From positions 1 to 40,281 of the IMG/VR virus record IMGVR_UViG_3300048592_000655: a stretch of DNA of 40,281 bases; one strand, 5' to 3'. The notes beneath the pieces were generated by a model. It did no database searches, was not told the origin of the DNA, and was given only the letters and a program-made list of their open reading frames with translations. The translations under genes were made by a program, and so were the position numbers. This DNA comes from a virus. This document shows, one piece after another, positions 29,250 through 38,378 of the stretch (position 1 is the first letter of the stretch; each line of letters begins with the position of its first letter).

Positions 29250-29711
29250 ATGGCCGCCGAGCCGATCGACTTCATGGCGCTCGAGCCGCTGTTGCTCGAC
29301 CGCCTGCGCGCCGCGCTGCCGGCGCACGTGCATGTGCTGGCGGCGCGCGACCTGGCGGGGCTGACCGAGGGCACCCAGCTCACCCCGGCGGTGCATGTGT
29401 TGTACCGCGACTACCGCCCGGGCCGCGCGCCCGCGAGCGGATGGGAGGAGCTGGATCAGCTGTGGCTCACAGTGATCGCCGTGCGCAACGTGAGCACGCT
29501 GGCCACCAACGAGGCCGTGCGGGCCGATGCAGGCCCGTTGATGGGGGCGGTGATCGGCGCCCTGGGCGGATGGCGGCCGGACCTGCGCGGCTACAAGCCG
29601 CTCAGCCTGGATGGGGCGCCGGCCGCCGGCTATCGCGCGGGGTTCGGCTACTTCCCGCTGGGATGGCGCGCGCCGATGCGAGTGCGTGCGGCCTGCACAG
29701 GAGAGCCGTAA
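29250..29711 (+). CDS. Gp37-like tail terminator
   Basis: 153 residues from the ATG at 29250. MAAEPIDFMALEPLLLDRLRAAL, then VLYRDYRPGRAPASGWEELDQLWLTVIAVRNVS and DLRGYKPLSLDGAP match the Mu gp37 family, whose members cap the tail tube or join tail to head. The frame is open back to 29139, but those residues look random. First gene of the tail operon, about 120 bases after late-motif copy 2. Confidence 0.8.
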   Translation: MAAEPIDFMALEPLLLDRLRAALPAHVHVLAARDLAGLTEGTQLTPAVHVLYRDYRPGRAPASGWEELDQLWLTVIAVRNVSTLATNEAVRADAGPLMGAVIGALGGWRPDLRGYKPLSLDGAPAAGYRAGFGYFPLGWRAPMRVRAACTGEP

Positions 29712-29809
29712 CGATGAAACGCTGAGCGCCGACCCGAATGCATGCCGGCCGCGCCGCAGCGGCGCGACGCCGAGCACCACCCCCCGACCGCAACCATGGA
29801 GACCCCGAG

Positions 29810-29992
29810 ATGACGCGGATCAAACTGAAGTCGGCCCATACCCATGCGGGCCGCAAGTACCCCGCCGGCGCCGAGCTGACGATGCCGGCGCCGCAGGCCG
29901 GCTGGCTGATCGGCATTGGCGTGGCCATGCCCGCCCCCCCGCCTGCCGCGGGCGATGAAGCCCCGGCGAAACCCCCGAAAGCCAAGGAGTAA
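29810..29992 (+). CDS. Small DUF7210-type phage protein
   Basis: 60 residues, MTRIKLKSAHTHAGRKYPAGAEL, with a short beta part and a Pro/Ala/Lys-rich tail. It shares the small-domain pattern (G-x-x-Y-P-A-G-x-E-L and a G-W-L-I-G-I-G-V end) with 24186-24533. It sits 4 bases before the tail tube gene. Function unknown. Confidence 0.7.
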   Translation: MTRIKLKSAHTHAGRKYPAGAELTMPAPQAGWLIGIGVAMPAPPPAAGDEAPAKPPKAKE

Positions 29993-29995
29993 CGC

Positions 29996-30778
29996 ATGAA
30001 CCAGAACACCCCGATCATTTGGGACGGGCAAGGGCCGGTAATGATCGGTCGCTACGACCCGATCAATGGCACGCCCGACATGGGCTATCTCGTGGATCTG
30101 TACCGCATCGGCTGCGGCACCTCGTCGCTCACCACGTCGCTGTCGGTCGAGAAGGCGCGGATCGCGGAGAGCTGCTCGGGCCAGCGCCTGACCCTGAAGG
30201 AGCGCACCACGGGCAAGAGTCTTTCCGTCTCGCTCTCCATGGTGCAGTTCTCGGGCCGCACCCTCGCCGCCGCCTTCTATGGCGACGCCGTGCTGCAGGC
30301 CGCGGGCACGGTGACCTCCGAAGTCCTGCCCCAGCTCGCCGTCGGCGACTACTTCACGCTGCGCCACCCCGACGTGACCAACGTCGTGATCGAGGACAGC
30401 ACTGCGGTGACCCCGCTCGTGTACGTCCTCGATACGCACTATGCGATCGAGGACGCGAAGCACGCCCGCTGCCGCCTGATCGCGCACCCCGCCGCCCACG
30501 TCGAGCCGGTCAAGGTCGATTACAGCTACGGCGAATACACCAACATCGCCGCATTCGCGACGACGAACGTGGAGCGCGGGGTGATCTTCAATGGCGTCAA
30601 CGACGACGGCCAGCGGGCACGCATCGTGATCCCGCGCGTGAGCCTGGCGATGGGGGGCGATTTCTCGTGGCTCGGCGACGACGAGGCGTCGCTGGAACTG
30701 AGCGGCGAGGCGCTCTTCGTGAGCGAGATGCAGTCCGACGCGGACTACGGCGGCTTCATGCGGATCTCGTTGATCTGA
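29996..30778 (+). CDS. Major tail tube protein
   Basis: 260 residues with AAGGAG directly upstream. MNQNTPIIWDGQGPVMIGRYDPINGTPDMGYLVDLYRIGCGTSSLTTSL is typical of tail-tube proteins of transposable siphophages, followed by DYFTLRHPDVTNVVIE and YGEYTNIAAFATTNVERGVIFNG and an IPRVSLAMGGDFSWLGDDEASLELSGE end. It builds the non-contractile tube. It lies between the gp37-like gene and the tape measure, as expected. Confidence 0.82.
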   Translation: MNQNTPIIWDGQGPVMIGRYDPINGTPDMGYLVDLYRIGCGTSSLTTSLSVEKARIAESCSGQRLTLKERTTGKSLSVSLSMVQFSGRTLAAAFYGDAVLQAAGTVTSEVLPQLAVGDYFTLRHPDVTNVVIEDSTAVTPLVYVLDTHYAIEDAKHARCRLIAHPAAHVEPVKVDYSYGEYTNIAAFATTNVERGVIFNGVNDDGQRARIVIPRVSLAMGGDFSWLGDDEASLELSGEALFVSEMQSDADYGGFMRISLI

Positions 30779-30790
30779 GTCAGCTGCGAA

Positions 30791-30817
30791 GGGCGCTCGC
30801 GATCCAGGCGAGCGCCC
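30791..30817 (+). other. Strong intercistronic hairpin after the tail tube gene
   Basis: GGGCGCTCGC, loop GATCCAG, GCGAGCGCCC: a perfect 10-bp stem starting 13 bases after the tube stop. No T-run follows, so it may protect or partly stop the tube transcript, lowering tape-measure expression. A second, weaker dyad (GCCCCG...CGGGGC) is at 30840-30860. Confidence 0.6.
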
Positions 30818-30860
30818 ATACCGGCAAGGCTGTGTCGATGCCCCGGAAGCTAGGCGGGGC

Positions 30861-31016
30861 TTACGACATGGCCTGGCCGATCAGGTCCAGCACGGCCAGC
30901 ACGACGCCCAGGCCGAGCGCCAGCAAGGCGCCGGTGATGGCCCAGCCCGCACCGCCCAGGCTGACCAGGAACAGCAGCAAGGCCAGGGCGAAGCATTGAA
31001 GAGATAAGCGCGTCAT
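30861..31016 (-). CDS. Small two-helix membrane protein, antisense between tube and tape measure
   Basis: 51 residues, MTRLSLQCFALALLLFLVSLGG, with two hydrophobic segments (about 6-22 and 24-46). Its ATG (31014-31016) overlaps the tape-measure ATG on the other strand, and no good ribosome site is visible. The hydrophobic pattern is too regular to be chance, and the opposite frame looks like a shadow. This slot normally holds rightward tail-assembly chaperones. It may be an antisense holin-like or exclusion gene; function unknown. Confidence 0.55.
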   Translation of the reverse strand: MTRLSLQCFALALLLFLVSLGGAGWAITGALLALGLGVVLAVLDLIGQAMS

Positions 31017-34000
31017 GGCGAACCCGATCGAAACCAACGTCGTCATTAAAGTGGACACCGCCGGCGATGGCAAGCTGGCGGCGCTGTCGCGCGAGGTGGC
31101 CGGCCTGGGCGAGGGGGCGGGCGATGCGGCGCCCGAGTTTCAGCGCCTGGCCGAGGAGATCGACGGCCTGGCCGCGAAGGAGCGCTTGGTCGGCGCGTTT
31201 GCCGAGGCCAAGCGCGAGACGGTGGCCTACGCCGAGGCGCTGCAGACCGCACAGGCGGCCACGCGCGCCGCGGCCCAGGAGCTACGGGCCAAGCAGGCGA
31301 CGCTCGCTGCAGCCACTACGGCCGAGCGCGAGGCCGCAGCGGCGCTCGGCGAAGCCCGCACGCGTCACGACGAGCTGAAGGTGTCGGTGGCCGCCGCCGC
31401 GGCCGAGCTCAAGTCCCTGCGCACTGCTTCGAAGGCGAGCGGCGCCGACACCGCCGAGTACGCCGGCCAGATCCGCGAGGCGCGGACACGGCTTGCGGAG
31501 CTGCGCAAGGAGAGCGCGACCGTCGGGCAGGCCGTGCGCACGCTCGCCGGCGATTACCGACCAACGGCGCAAGCACTCAAGGAAGCCGGGAGTGCGGCCG
31601 ACAAGGCGCAGCGCGCGTTCGAGCAGAACCGCCACGAGGCCGGCCGCGCCAAGACGGCCTACGAGGCGCAGCGCCTGGCGCTGCACAACACCCGCCAGGC
31701 GCTGGCCAGCGCGGGCATCGCATCGACCGATCTGGCCGGCGCCCAGGTGCGCCTGGCGGGCAGTGCGCAGCAGGCGGCGCAGCGCGCCGGGGAGTTGCGC
31801 GCTCGCCTGGCAAGCGTAGGTAGCGACAGTGCTGCGGCTGCGGGCAACGTGTCGAGGCTGGGTGGCGTTGCCAATGAGACCGCCGGCAAGCTGAAAGGCC
31901 TTGCGGCTGCGATCGGGGTGTCTGGAGTGCTGCAGACGGCGGCCAGCATGGAGGCGTTGCGCGCCGGCCTGGCTGCGGTGTCTGGCGATGCCGGTAAGGC
32001 CGCGGCCGATCTGGACTTCGTAAAGGCGGTGGCGAACCGCGCGGGCACGGAGGTACAGGGCGCCGCGCAGGCGTTTCTGTCGCTTTCGGCGGCGACCAAG
32101 GGCACGGCGGTTGAGGGGGATGCGACGCGCAGGGTGTTCGAGGCGGTGTCCTCGTCCATGGCGGTCGCGGGGAAGAGCAGCGCGGACACCCAGAATGCGC
32201 TGACGGCCTTGGCGCAGATGGCTGGCAAGGGCGTGGTGAGCATGGAGGAGCTGCGCGGGCAGCTCGGCGAGGCGCTGCCCGGCGCAATGAACGCTGCAGC
32301 CAAGGGTCTGGGCGTGACCACGCAAGAGCTGATCGCGCTGACGGAGAGCGGCCAGCTGACGGCGCAGCAGCTGTTCCCCGCGCTGGTGGCTGGGCTGGAG
32401 GATCTGTACGGCGCAGGCACGCAGGCGGGGCAGACGCTGGGGCAGGAGTTCGCGAACATCAAGAACGCGTTCGTGGACCTGGTCGACAACCTGCAGAACT
32501 CGGGGGGCTTCGACGGCCTGAAGCGGGGCGCGGAGGTGGCGCAGGCGGCCATCGTGCTGCTCGATGTGGCGATCGTGGGCATCGGCAAGACGATCGGCGC
32601 GCTTGCGGGCGCGGTGGCGACACTGGACTTTTCCGGGCTGAAAGCCGCTTTCGCGGATATCGAGGCCGAGGCGAGGAAGAAGCTGCTGGGCGCGGCGCAG
32701 CACAACGATACGCTGCGCGCGTCCATGGGGCTGAGCAAGGAAGAGGCCGCGCGACTGGCCACGGAGGCCGGGCTCGCGGGCGTAGCGGTGGCGGGGCTGG
32801 GCAGCGCGGCTGCGGCTGCGGCGCCGGGCATGCAGGGCCTGGCTGCCGCGGCAGGCGAGGCGGAGGTGAAGGCCGCTGCGGCGGCGCTTGCGCTGGGCAA
32901 GGGCATCCCCGAGGCGATGGCCAAGATCGAGGGCGGCGAGCTGCAGCAGCTGGCCGACGCGACCCTGCCGGCGTTGCGCGAGCAGATTGAGTGGAGCGCC
33001 GCGTCATTCGATGCGATGGCCAAGGCGAACGCCGAGGCGAAGGCAAGGCTGGCAGAGACCGATGCGGCCTTCGTGTCGCTGGCTGCGAGCGGAGCCGCGA
33101 CACAAGAGCAGTTGCGTGGCGCGCTGGATGCCGTGAGCGCCGCGACGGATGAGGTTGCGGCGACCGCCGATGCGATGCGGGTGGTGCAGGAATACACCCT
33201 TTCGAAGACGGCAGAGCTGAATACGGCTCTGGAGGCGCTGGGCACGCGCGCGGCCCAGGTGCTGGGCGTCGATCTCGTCGAGTACAGCAGCAAGGTGTCA
33301 GAGGAGTTCGCCAAGTCGAGCCAGGCGCTCGAGTTCCTGATCGCGAACTTCGCGCCGCTGAAAGATGCGGGCGTGAATGCCGGTGCGGCCGTGGCTGCTG
33401 CGATCGGGCAGATGACCGAGGCTGCGCGAAACCCGGCCGAGCTGCAGAAGCTTGGCGAAGTGGTGAAGCAGCTGGGCACTGAGGGGAAGCTGGCCGGTGA
33501 TGCAGTAACGACAGCGCTCGAGCAGATCCGCAGGAAGGCGGATGACATCACGCCGGGGGTCAATAGCGTCGAAGAGGCTTTCCGCAAGCTGGGGGTGACG
33601 TCGCAGAAGGAGATGGACCGCGCGGCCGCGGAGGCGAAGCAGGCGTTCGAGGTGATTCGCGAGTCGGGCAAGGCGACGGCGGAAGAGCTCCAGGCCGCGT
33701 TCACGGCCTACGCCGAGCAGGCGGTGGCGGCCAATGGCGGCGTGGCGGATGCGACGGTGAAGGCGCAGGCGTCGGCGCTGGGTTTGGCGGTGGAGGTCGA
33801 CAAGACCGGCAAGGTGATCGTGCAGACGATGGCCGAGGCGGCGTTCGGGGTGAAGGGCGCCGGACAGGCGCTCCAGGACGCCGCCGACAGCGCGCGCGAG
33901 CTGGGCGAGGCTGCCGGCGAGGCGGGCGAGAGCATGGTGGAGGCCGCGCGCGCGCAGAACGCGGCGGTGAAGTCGGTGACGGTGTCGCTGGTGGATGCGA

Positions 34001-34680
34001 CGACGGCGCAGAGCCGCTACGCGGATGAGGCGAAGCGGGTGGCGTCGGCGGTCTACAACAGCGCGCTCGACCAGGCGAACTCGTTCCGCGCGAGCGCGGG
34101 GGCAATCGACGGTGCGCGTGCGGCGGCACGGCTCTACATCGAAGAGATGGAGCGCCTGGACGCCAGGCAGCAGGAGTTCAGCAGCAACGCGGCCGAGGGC
34201 GTGGAGCAGCTGCGCCTGCGGCTGCTGGAGCTGAACGGGACCGAGGAGCAGATCGCCAGCGCGCGGCAGTCACGCGACCAGGCCGAGGTGCTGCGTACGA
34301 TCGAGCTGACGCGGCTGGATCTGCGCCGGGCCGAGCTGCGCAAGGATGCGGGCGAGGTGGAGCGGCTGCAGCGCGAAATCAATTTGCTGCAGGAGCAACT
34401 GGGGCTGATCGACCAGATCTACCGCGCGGAGCGGCGCAACCGCAGCAATGCGGCGTCGCCGGCGGGTATGGGCGGCACGGGGGCGACCTCGAGCGGCTCG
34501 GCGGGTGGCGCGGGGGTGCAGGCGGCGGCGCCGTCGCAAACCTTCGGCGCCAGGCAGACCACGCTCAACATCAATCTGCCGGGGTCCGGCATTTTCTCGG
34601 GCGACCGCGCAAGCCTCGAGGCGTTTGCGCGCCAGCTCGGGCCGGTGATCACGGATCTGCAAAGGAAAGGGGCGCTGTAA
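31015..34680 (+). CDS. Tail tape measure protein
   Basis: 1221 residues. Long Ala/Glu/Lys-rich helices and coiled coils run through most of its length. The N-terminal tape-measure signature is visible at about 300-470 (GLAAVSGDAGKAAADLDFVKAVANRAGTEVQGAAQAFLSLSAATKGT... GKGVVSMEELRGQLGEALPGAMNAAAKGLGVTTQELIALTESGQLTAQQLFPALVAGLEDLYG). The C-terminus has a Gly/Ser linker and ends in a conserved NINLPGSGIFSGDR segment. It sets the length of the tail and is injected with DNA; this size suggests a tail of about 180 nm. Confidence 0.92.
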   Translation: MANPIETNVVIKVDTAGDGKLAALSREVAGLGEGAGDAAPEFQRLAEEIDGLAAKERLVGAFAEAKRETVAYAEALQTAQAATRAAAQELRAKQATLAAATTAEREAAAALGEARTRHDELKVSVAAAAAELKSLRTASKASGADTAEYAGQIREARTRLAELRKESATVGQAVRTLAGDYRPTAQALKEAGSAADKAQRAFEQNRHEAGRAKTAYEAQRLALHNTRQALASAGIASTDLAGAQVRLAGSAQQAAQRAGELRARLASVGSDSAAAAGNVSRLGGVANETAGKLKGLAAAIGVSGVLQTAASMEALRAGLAAVSGDAGKAAADLDFVKAVANRAGTEVQGAAQAFLSLSAATKGTAVEGDATRRVFEAVSSSMAVAGKSSADTQNALTALAQMAGKGVVSMEELRGQLGEALPGAMNAAAKGLGVTTQELIALTESGQLTAQQLFPALVAGLEDLYGAGTQAGQTLGQEFANIKNAFVDLVDNLQNSGGFDGLKRGAEVAQAAIVLLDVAIVGIGKTIGALAGAVATLDFSGLKAAFADIEAEARKKLLGAAQHNDTLRASMGLSKEEAARLATEAGLAGVAVAGLGSAAAAAAPGMQGLAAAAGEAEVKAAAAALALGKGIPEAMAKIEGGELQQLADATLPALREQIEWSAASFDAMAKANAEAKARLAETDAAFVSLAASGAATQEQLRGALDAVSAATDEVAATADAMRVVQEYTLSKTAELNTALEALGTRAAQVLGVDLVEYSSKVSEEFAKSSQALEFLIANFAPLKDAGVNAGAAVAAAIGQMTEAARNPAELQKLGEVVKQLGTEGKLAGDAVTTALEQIRRKADDITPGVNSVEEAFRKLGVTSQKEMDRAAAEAKQAFEVIRESGKATAEELQAAFTAYAEQAVAANGGVADATVKAQASALGLAVEVDKTGKVIVQTMAEAAFGVKGAGQALQDAADSARELGEAAGEAGESMVEAARAQNAAVKSVTVSLVDATTAQSRYADEAKRVASAVYNSALDQANSFRASAGAIDGARAAARLYIEEMERLDARQQEFSSNAAEGVEQLRLRLLELNGTEEQIASARQSRDQAEVLRTIELTRLDLRRAELRKDAGEVERLQREINLLQEQLGLIDQIYRAERRNRSNAASPAGMGGTGATSSGSAGGAGVQAAAPSQTFGARQTTLNINLPGSGIFSGDRASLEAFARQLGPVITDLQRKGAL

Positions 34681-37600
34681 ATGTCGATCTCGGTGAACCG
34701 GATTCTCTCCAACAAGCACAACCGCGTGTCGGCCGCGACGCTGACGGCGAGCGCACAGCGCGCCAGCGACGACGTGCGCCTGGTGGCGCAGTCGCGCCAG
34801 GGCGGCGGCCGGCTGGTGGTGAGCGGGAGCTATACGGGCGCGGCGGATACGGTGGTGGATGTGGAGGTGGTGTCGGGCTCGGGCGGGGCGCTGACGCCGT
34901 CGGCGCCGGTGATTCGGGGCGTGGGCAATGGGGTGCTGTCGATCGACGCGCTCGATGTGTCGGCGGTGCCGGAGTCGCTGACCTTTGCGTTGCTGGACGC
35001 GGGCTCGGCGCCGGTGCCGGCGGCGCTGGAGTTCTATGGTGCGGCGCTGGTGGCGCGGGCGGCGGGGGTGGCGGGCAACGCGCTGGCGCTGTCGGTGACA
35101 CGCAACCTGACGCTGACGCCGATGCAGTACGCGACGATCGAGCCGATTGCGGCCGGAACGGACAGCCTGGAGGGGCCGCAGTGGGACTGGGGCCAGCCGG
35201 CGGCGACGGACGCGGGCATCCCGGATGCGGCGCTGCGGGTGCAGTTCGAGGGCTTTCCGGCGGTGCATCGGGCGTGGAAGACGTGGGAGGGCGGCCGGTT
35301 CGTGTATCGCCTGGACCCGGCGACGGCCTACGAGATTCCGGCGGATGTGCGGCTGCTGCAGGTGGCGGGCGACTACGCGCTGTCGATGACGGATGGCGTG
35401 AGCACCGAGGCGTATGCGGCGGTGACGATCTACGACTTCCTGGCCCAGGTGGAGGCGCGCAGTGCGCTGGCGCGGGTGCGCGGCCTGGTGGCGCGTGATA
35501 CGGCGCCCGGCGGCATGGCGGTGACGGATATCCCGCTGCGCACCGATGCGCATGCGCTGCCGGCGACCGGCGGCGTGGTGGAGGTGGTGGAGGTGGCGCC
35601 GGCCGCGCCGACGGAGAACCTGACGCTGACGTATGCGGGCCAGGGGGCCGGGCTGTGGTCGGTGCGCGGCGGGGTGTCGGGCGAGCTGCCCGCCGCGGTG
35701 GCCGGTGATCTGTATACGAGTGGTCCAGTGCGGTTCCGGATTCCGTTGCCGGCGAGCAATGCGGAGGGCGCGCGCATCAGCAGCGTGGTGAGCCTCGTCG
35801 CGCGAGAGGAGGACGAGGGACTCCCAGGGTTGTGCTTCAAGCCGCTGATGCTGGGTGCGGCGGCGACGGACAAGAGCATCACGTTCACGTACCGCAAGCG
35901 CCCGCCGGCCGATTGCGTGTGCGCAGACTTGCCGGCGCTTAACCTCTCGGGCGCATGCCTGGGGCTGGATGTGGGAGGTACGGGTATGGCACTCGATGCG
36001 GCGTATCAGACGCGGCTGGTGCAGTTGTATGCGTGGCGGGCGGATTTCATCGAGTCGAACGTCTCGCTGGTCCAAAATTGGGGGACGTCGGATAGCGTGC
36101 GCGCCGACAGTGCGGATATCCAGTTCGCGAATTTGATGGTGCGGGCGCTGGCGGGATGCCTCTCGGAAATCTACGGGGATGCTGCGGCGCTGGCTCAATG
36201 GGATGCCTACTGGGCTAGCCTGCAGCTGGACCTTGACCCGTATGAGGGGGCTGGCGGGTCGGCGATCAGGGCGACGCCGTACCAGGCGGGCTACCCCATC
36301 ATGAATATCCCCTATCAAGGGTTCAGCCCGGAGAGATACTTGCGCAGCTCGACCCCCACTGGCCGGCTGTACCGGATCTTGGGTGGTTTAGCGACCAATG
36401 ATGTGCTGGGTTCTCCGGAGCCGTCGTGGTCGGGAGAGGGGCCGTGGATCGACTCGCAAGATGCGTCGATCTCGTATGAGGCGATGCCGTACTACTGGCG
36501 GCCTTCGGCTGCAAAGGCTGTCGGCGAGCGGATAGCCCCAGGCAACGGTTGGTTCTATCGCGTGAAGGCCGCGGGCACGACCGGCGCCGCCGAGCCCATT
36601 TGGGCGACCGATGGGGCGGACGTGACGGACGGGACGGTGGTGTGGGAGCTGACGCCAAGCGGACGGCTTGAGCCCTGGGGTAGTGGCGATCTTCACTGGG
36701 CGGACAAGGTCGGCTCGATGATGGATCACGTCCGGGCGATGGCGGGCATTGTCCCAAAATCTGACGCCAGCAGCGCAGGTGCGAGCGGGGGCAGCTGCTG
36801 GCGCGACTTTCCGGAGGCCGATCACTGGTGGGTGGACGAGTCCGGCGAGTATCTCCCCGCATTCACGAATCAGCCGTATGTGTCGGCGGTGCTCGGGTGC
36901 GACGGCACGCCAGCATCGAGCCGGGAGTTCGGGTTCGGCATCGTCACGGCGTGCGAGCACCGGCTGAAGGACGGCGACAAGGTCACGGTCACGATCCGCG
37001 GGACCGGGCTCGCGGGCTACAAGCAGGGCGACAAGATCGTGATCCCGGTGGTAGCCGCGAGCAGCGCGCCGTTCTCCGGCGGCGCGGCTGGCGACCCGAC
37101 GCAGACGTGGACGGTACGCGGGACGGTTTCGGGCTCCCTGCCGGATTGGTTGTTCGATCCGTCGGCGCCGGCGCAGTACGTGGCCGGGCCGGTGACGGCC
37201 TCGCTCGCGCCGGGTGGCATCCCGTTCGAGGTCGGCGACGCGATCGACGTGTCGATCGAGGGCGGGTCGCTGCGGTGGCGGCGTGACGGCGGGGCCTGGA
37301 CGGTGGGCGATCTGTTCGGGGCGACGCACGCCCTGGGCGATGGGCTGAGCCTGGTGGCGACCCCGGGCGCGGCGCCCAGCTTCGTCGCCGGCGACTCGGC
37401 GAGCTACCATGCGGTGGCGACGTACGGGACGAGCAGGATGCGCCAGCCGCGCATCGGCGAGGGCTTTGCGTGGTCCGGCGCTGCGGTGACGATCGACGTG
37501 GATCTGCTGGCGGTGCACGACGTGGAGGCGGTGCTGCTAGGGCTGCACACGCTGCCGGCCGGCTGCGCGGTGACGATCTCGGGCGGCGTGGCAGCGGTCG

Positions 37601-38115
37601 GCGAATGGACGGCGACGCCGGCGTGGCATGCATCGGCGGTGCTGGCGGTGCTGCCGGCCGGGACGCAGGCGCGCTATCTGCGCGTGGCGGTGACCGGGGC
37701 GGGCGCCGGCGGGTCGATCGGCTGGCTGTGGGCCGGCGTGGGCTGGCAGCCGAGCGTGGGGGCGTCGGATCTGACGATGCGCAGGCAGTACGGCCTGGCG
37801 CGCGGCCAGGGCATCAACCCGGCGGCGCTGTACCGCGGCCGCGGCACGGGCGGGGCGTGGCGCTGGGAGCTCGACGAGGGGGGCGCGCTGATCGGGGCCA
37901 ACGTCGACGCGCTGTTGGGGATCGTGGATCACTCCGCAGAGCAGGGCATGGAGCCGGTGTGCATCGTGCCCGACGTGCGCGTGCCGGCGCGCGCGGCGAT
38001 CGCGGTGATCGATGCGGACGAGATCGTGCTGACCGAGCACATGGGCTGGCAGGCCGAGGGCGTGGCCGAGCCGATGGTGTCGGTGGAGCTCCCGTTCAGG
38101 GCGGTGTTGGCATGA
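34681..38115 (+). CDS. Large tail protein, 1144 residues
   Basis: Begins directly after the tape-measure stop. Mostly beta structure. Two related stretches, WSVRGGVSGELPAAVAGDLY (about 325) and WTVRGTVSGSLPDWLFDP (about 810), suggest an internal domain duplication. A Cys pair (DCVCADLPALNL) lies near 420. The central part (about 430-640) is aromatic-rich. The end includes VPARAAIAVIDADEIVLTEHMGW. Likely a tail-tip or distal tail component of a transposable siphophage. I do not recognise a precise family. Confidence 0.72.
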   Translation: MSISVNRILSNKHNRVSAATLTASAQRASDDVRLVAQSRQGGGRLVVSGSYTGAADTVVDVEVVSGSGGALTPSAPVIRGVGNGVLSIDALDVSAVPESLTFALLDAGSAPVPAALEFYGAALVARAAGVAGNALALSVTRNLTLTPMQYATIEPIAAGTDSLEGPQWDWGQPAATDAGIPDAALRVQFEGFPAVHRAWKTWEGGRFVYRLDPATAYEIPADVRLLQVAGDYALSMTDGVSTEAYAAVTIYDFLAQVEARSALARVRGLVARDTAPGGMAVTDIPLRTDAHALPATGGVVEVVEVAPAAPTENLTLTYAGQGAGLWSVRGGVSGELPAAVAGDLYTSGPVRFRIPLPASNAEGARISSVVSLVAREEDEGLPGLCFKPLMLGAAATDKSITFTYRKRPPADCVCADLPALNLSGACLGLDVGGTGMALDAAYQTRLVQLYAWRADFIESNVSLVQNWGTSDSVRADSADIQFANLMVRALAGCLSEIYGDAAALAQWDAYWASLQLDLDPYEGAGGSAIRATPYQAGYPIMNIPYQGFSPERYLRSSTPTGRLYRILGGLATNDVLGSPEPSWSGEGPWIDSQDASISYEAMPYYWRPSAAKAVGERIAPGNGWFYRVKAAGTTGAAEPIWATDGADVTDGTVVWELTPSGRLEPWGSGDLHWADKVGSMMDHVRAMAGIVPKSDASSAGASGGSCWRDFPEADHWWVDESGEYLPAFTNQPYVSAVLGCDGTPASSREFGFGIVTACEHRLKDGDKVTVTIRGTGLAGYKQGDKIVIPVVAASSAPFSGGAAGDPTQTWTVRGTVSGSLPDWLFDPSAPAQYVAGPVTASLAPGGIPFEVGDAIDVSIEGGSLRWRRDGGAWTVGDLFGATHALGDGLSLVATPGAAPSFVAGDSASYHAVATYGTSRMRQPRIGEGFAWSGAAVTIDVDLLAVHDVEAVLLGLHTLPAGCAVTISGGVAAVGEWTATPAWHASAVLAVLPAGTQARYLRVAVTGAGAGGSIGWLWAGVGWQPSVGASDLTMRRQYGLARGQGINPAALYRGRGTGGAWRWELDEGGALIGANVDALLGIVDHSAEQGMEPVCIVPDVRVPARAAIAVIDADEIVLTEHMGWQAEGVAEPMVSVELPFRAVLA

Positions 38116-38375
38116 GGGCGCAGCTGCGAATCGAGACGGTGCCGCCGGTGGTGCTCGATGTGCTTGAGACCGGCGCCGAGCGCGCTGCGCTGAACGGCGA
38201 GGTGCCGAGCGTGGCCGTGGTGCTGGACAACGCGCGCGGCGAGGCGGCCGCGCGGCTGTCGGTGCCGCCGCTGCGGGCGCGGGCGCAGCTGCTGTTGGAT
38301 GGGGTGGCGGTGTTCGTGGGCTCGGTGCAGGCGGTGACGCTGGCCGAGGTGGCGACGCTGGCGCTGGAGGGCTGA
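38112..38375 (+). CDS. Small tail protein
   Basis: 87 residues starting ATGA over the previous stop. MRAQLRIETVPPVVLDVLETGAERAALNGEVPSVAVVLDNARGEAAARLSVP forms strands and helices, ending LAEVATLALEG. Such short proteins occur between large tail-tip genes in D3112/B3-type phages. Function unknown; probably a tip assembly element. Confidence 0.68.
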   Translation: MRAQLRIETVPPVVLDVLETGAERAALNGEVPSVAVVLDNARGEAAARLSVPPLRARAQLLLDGVAVFVGSVQAVTLAEVATLALEG

Positions 38376-38378
38376 GCG

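Noticed and set aside
34270-36318. 682-residue minus-strand frame across the tape measure/tail boundary
   Set aside because: His/Arg-rich composition and overlap of two clear plus genes mark it as a shadow.
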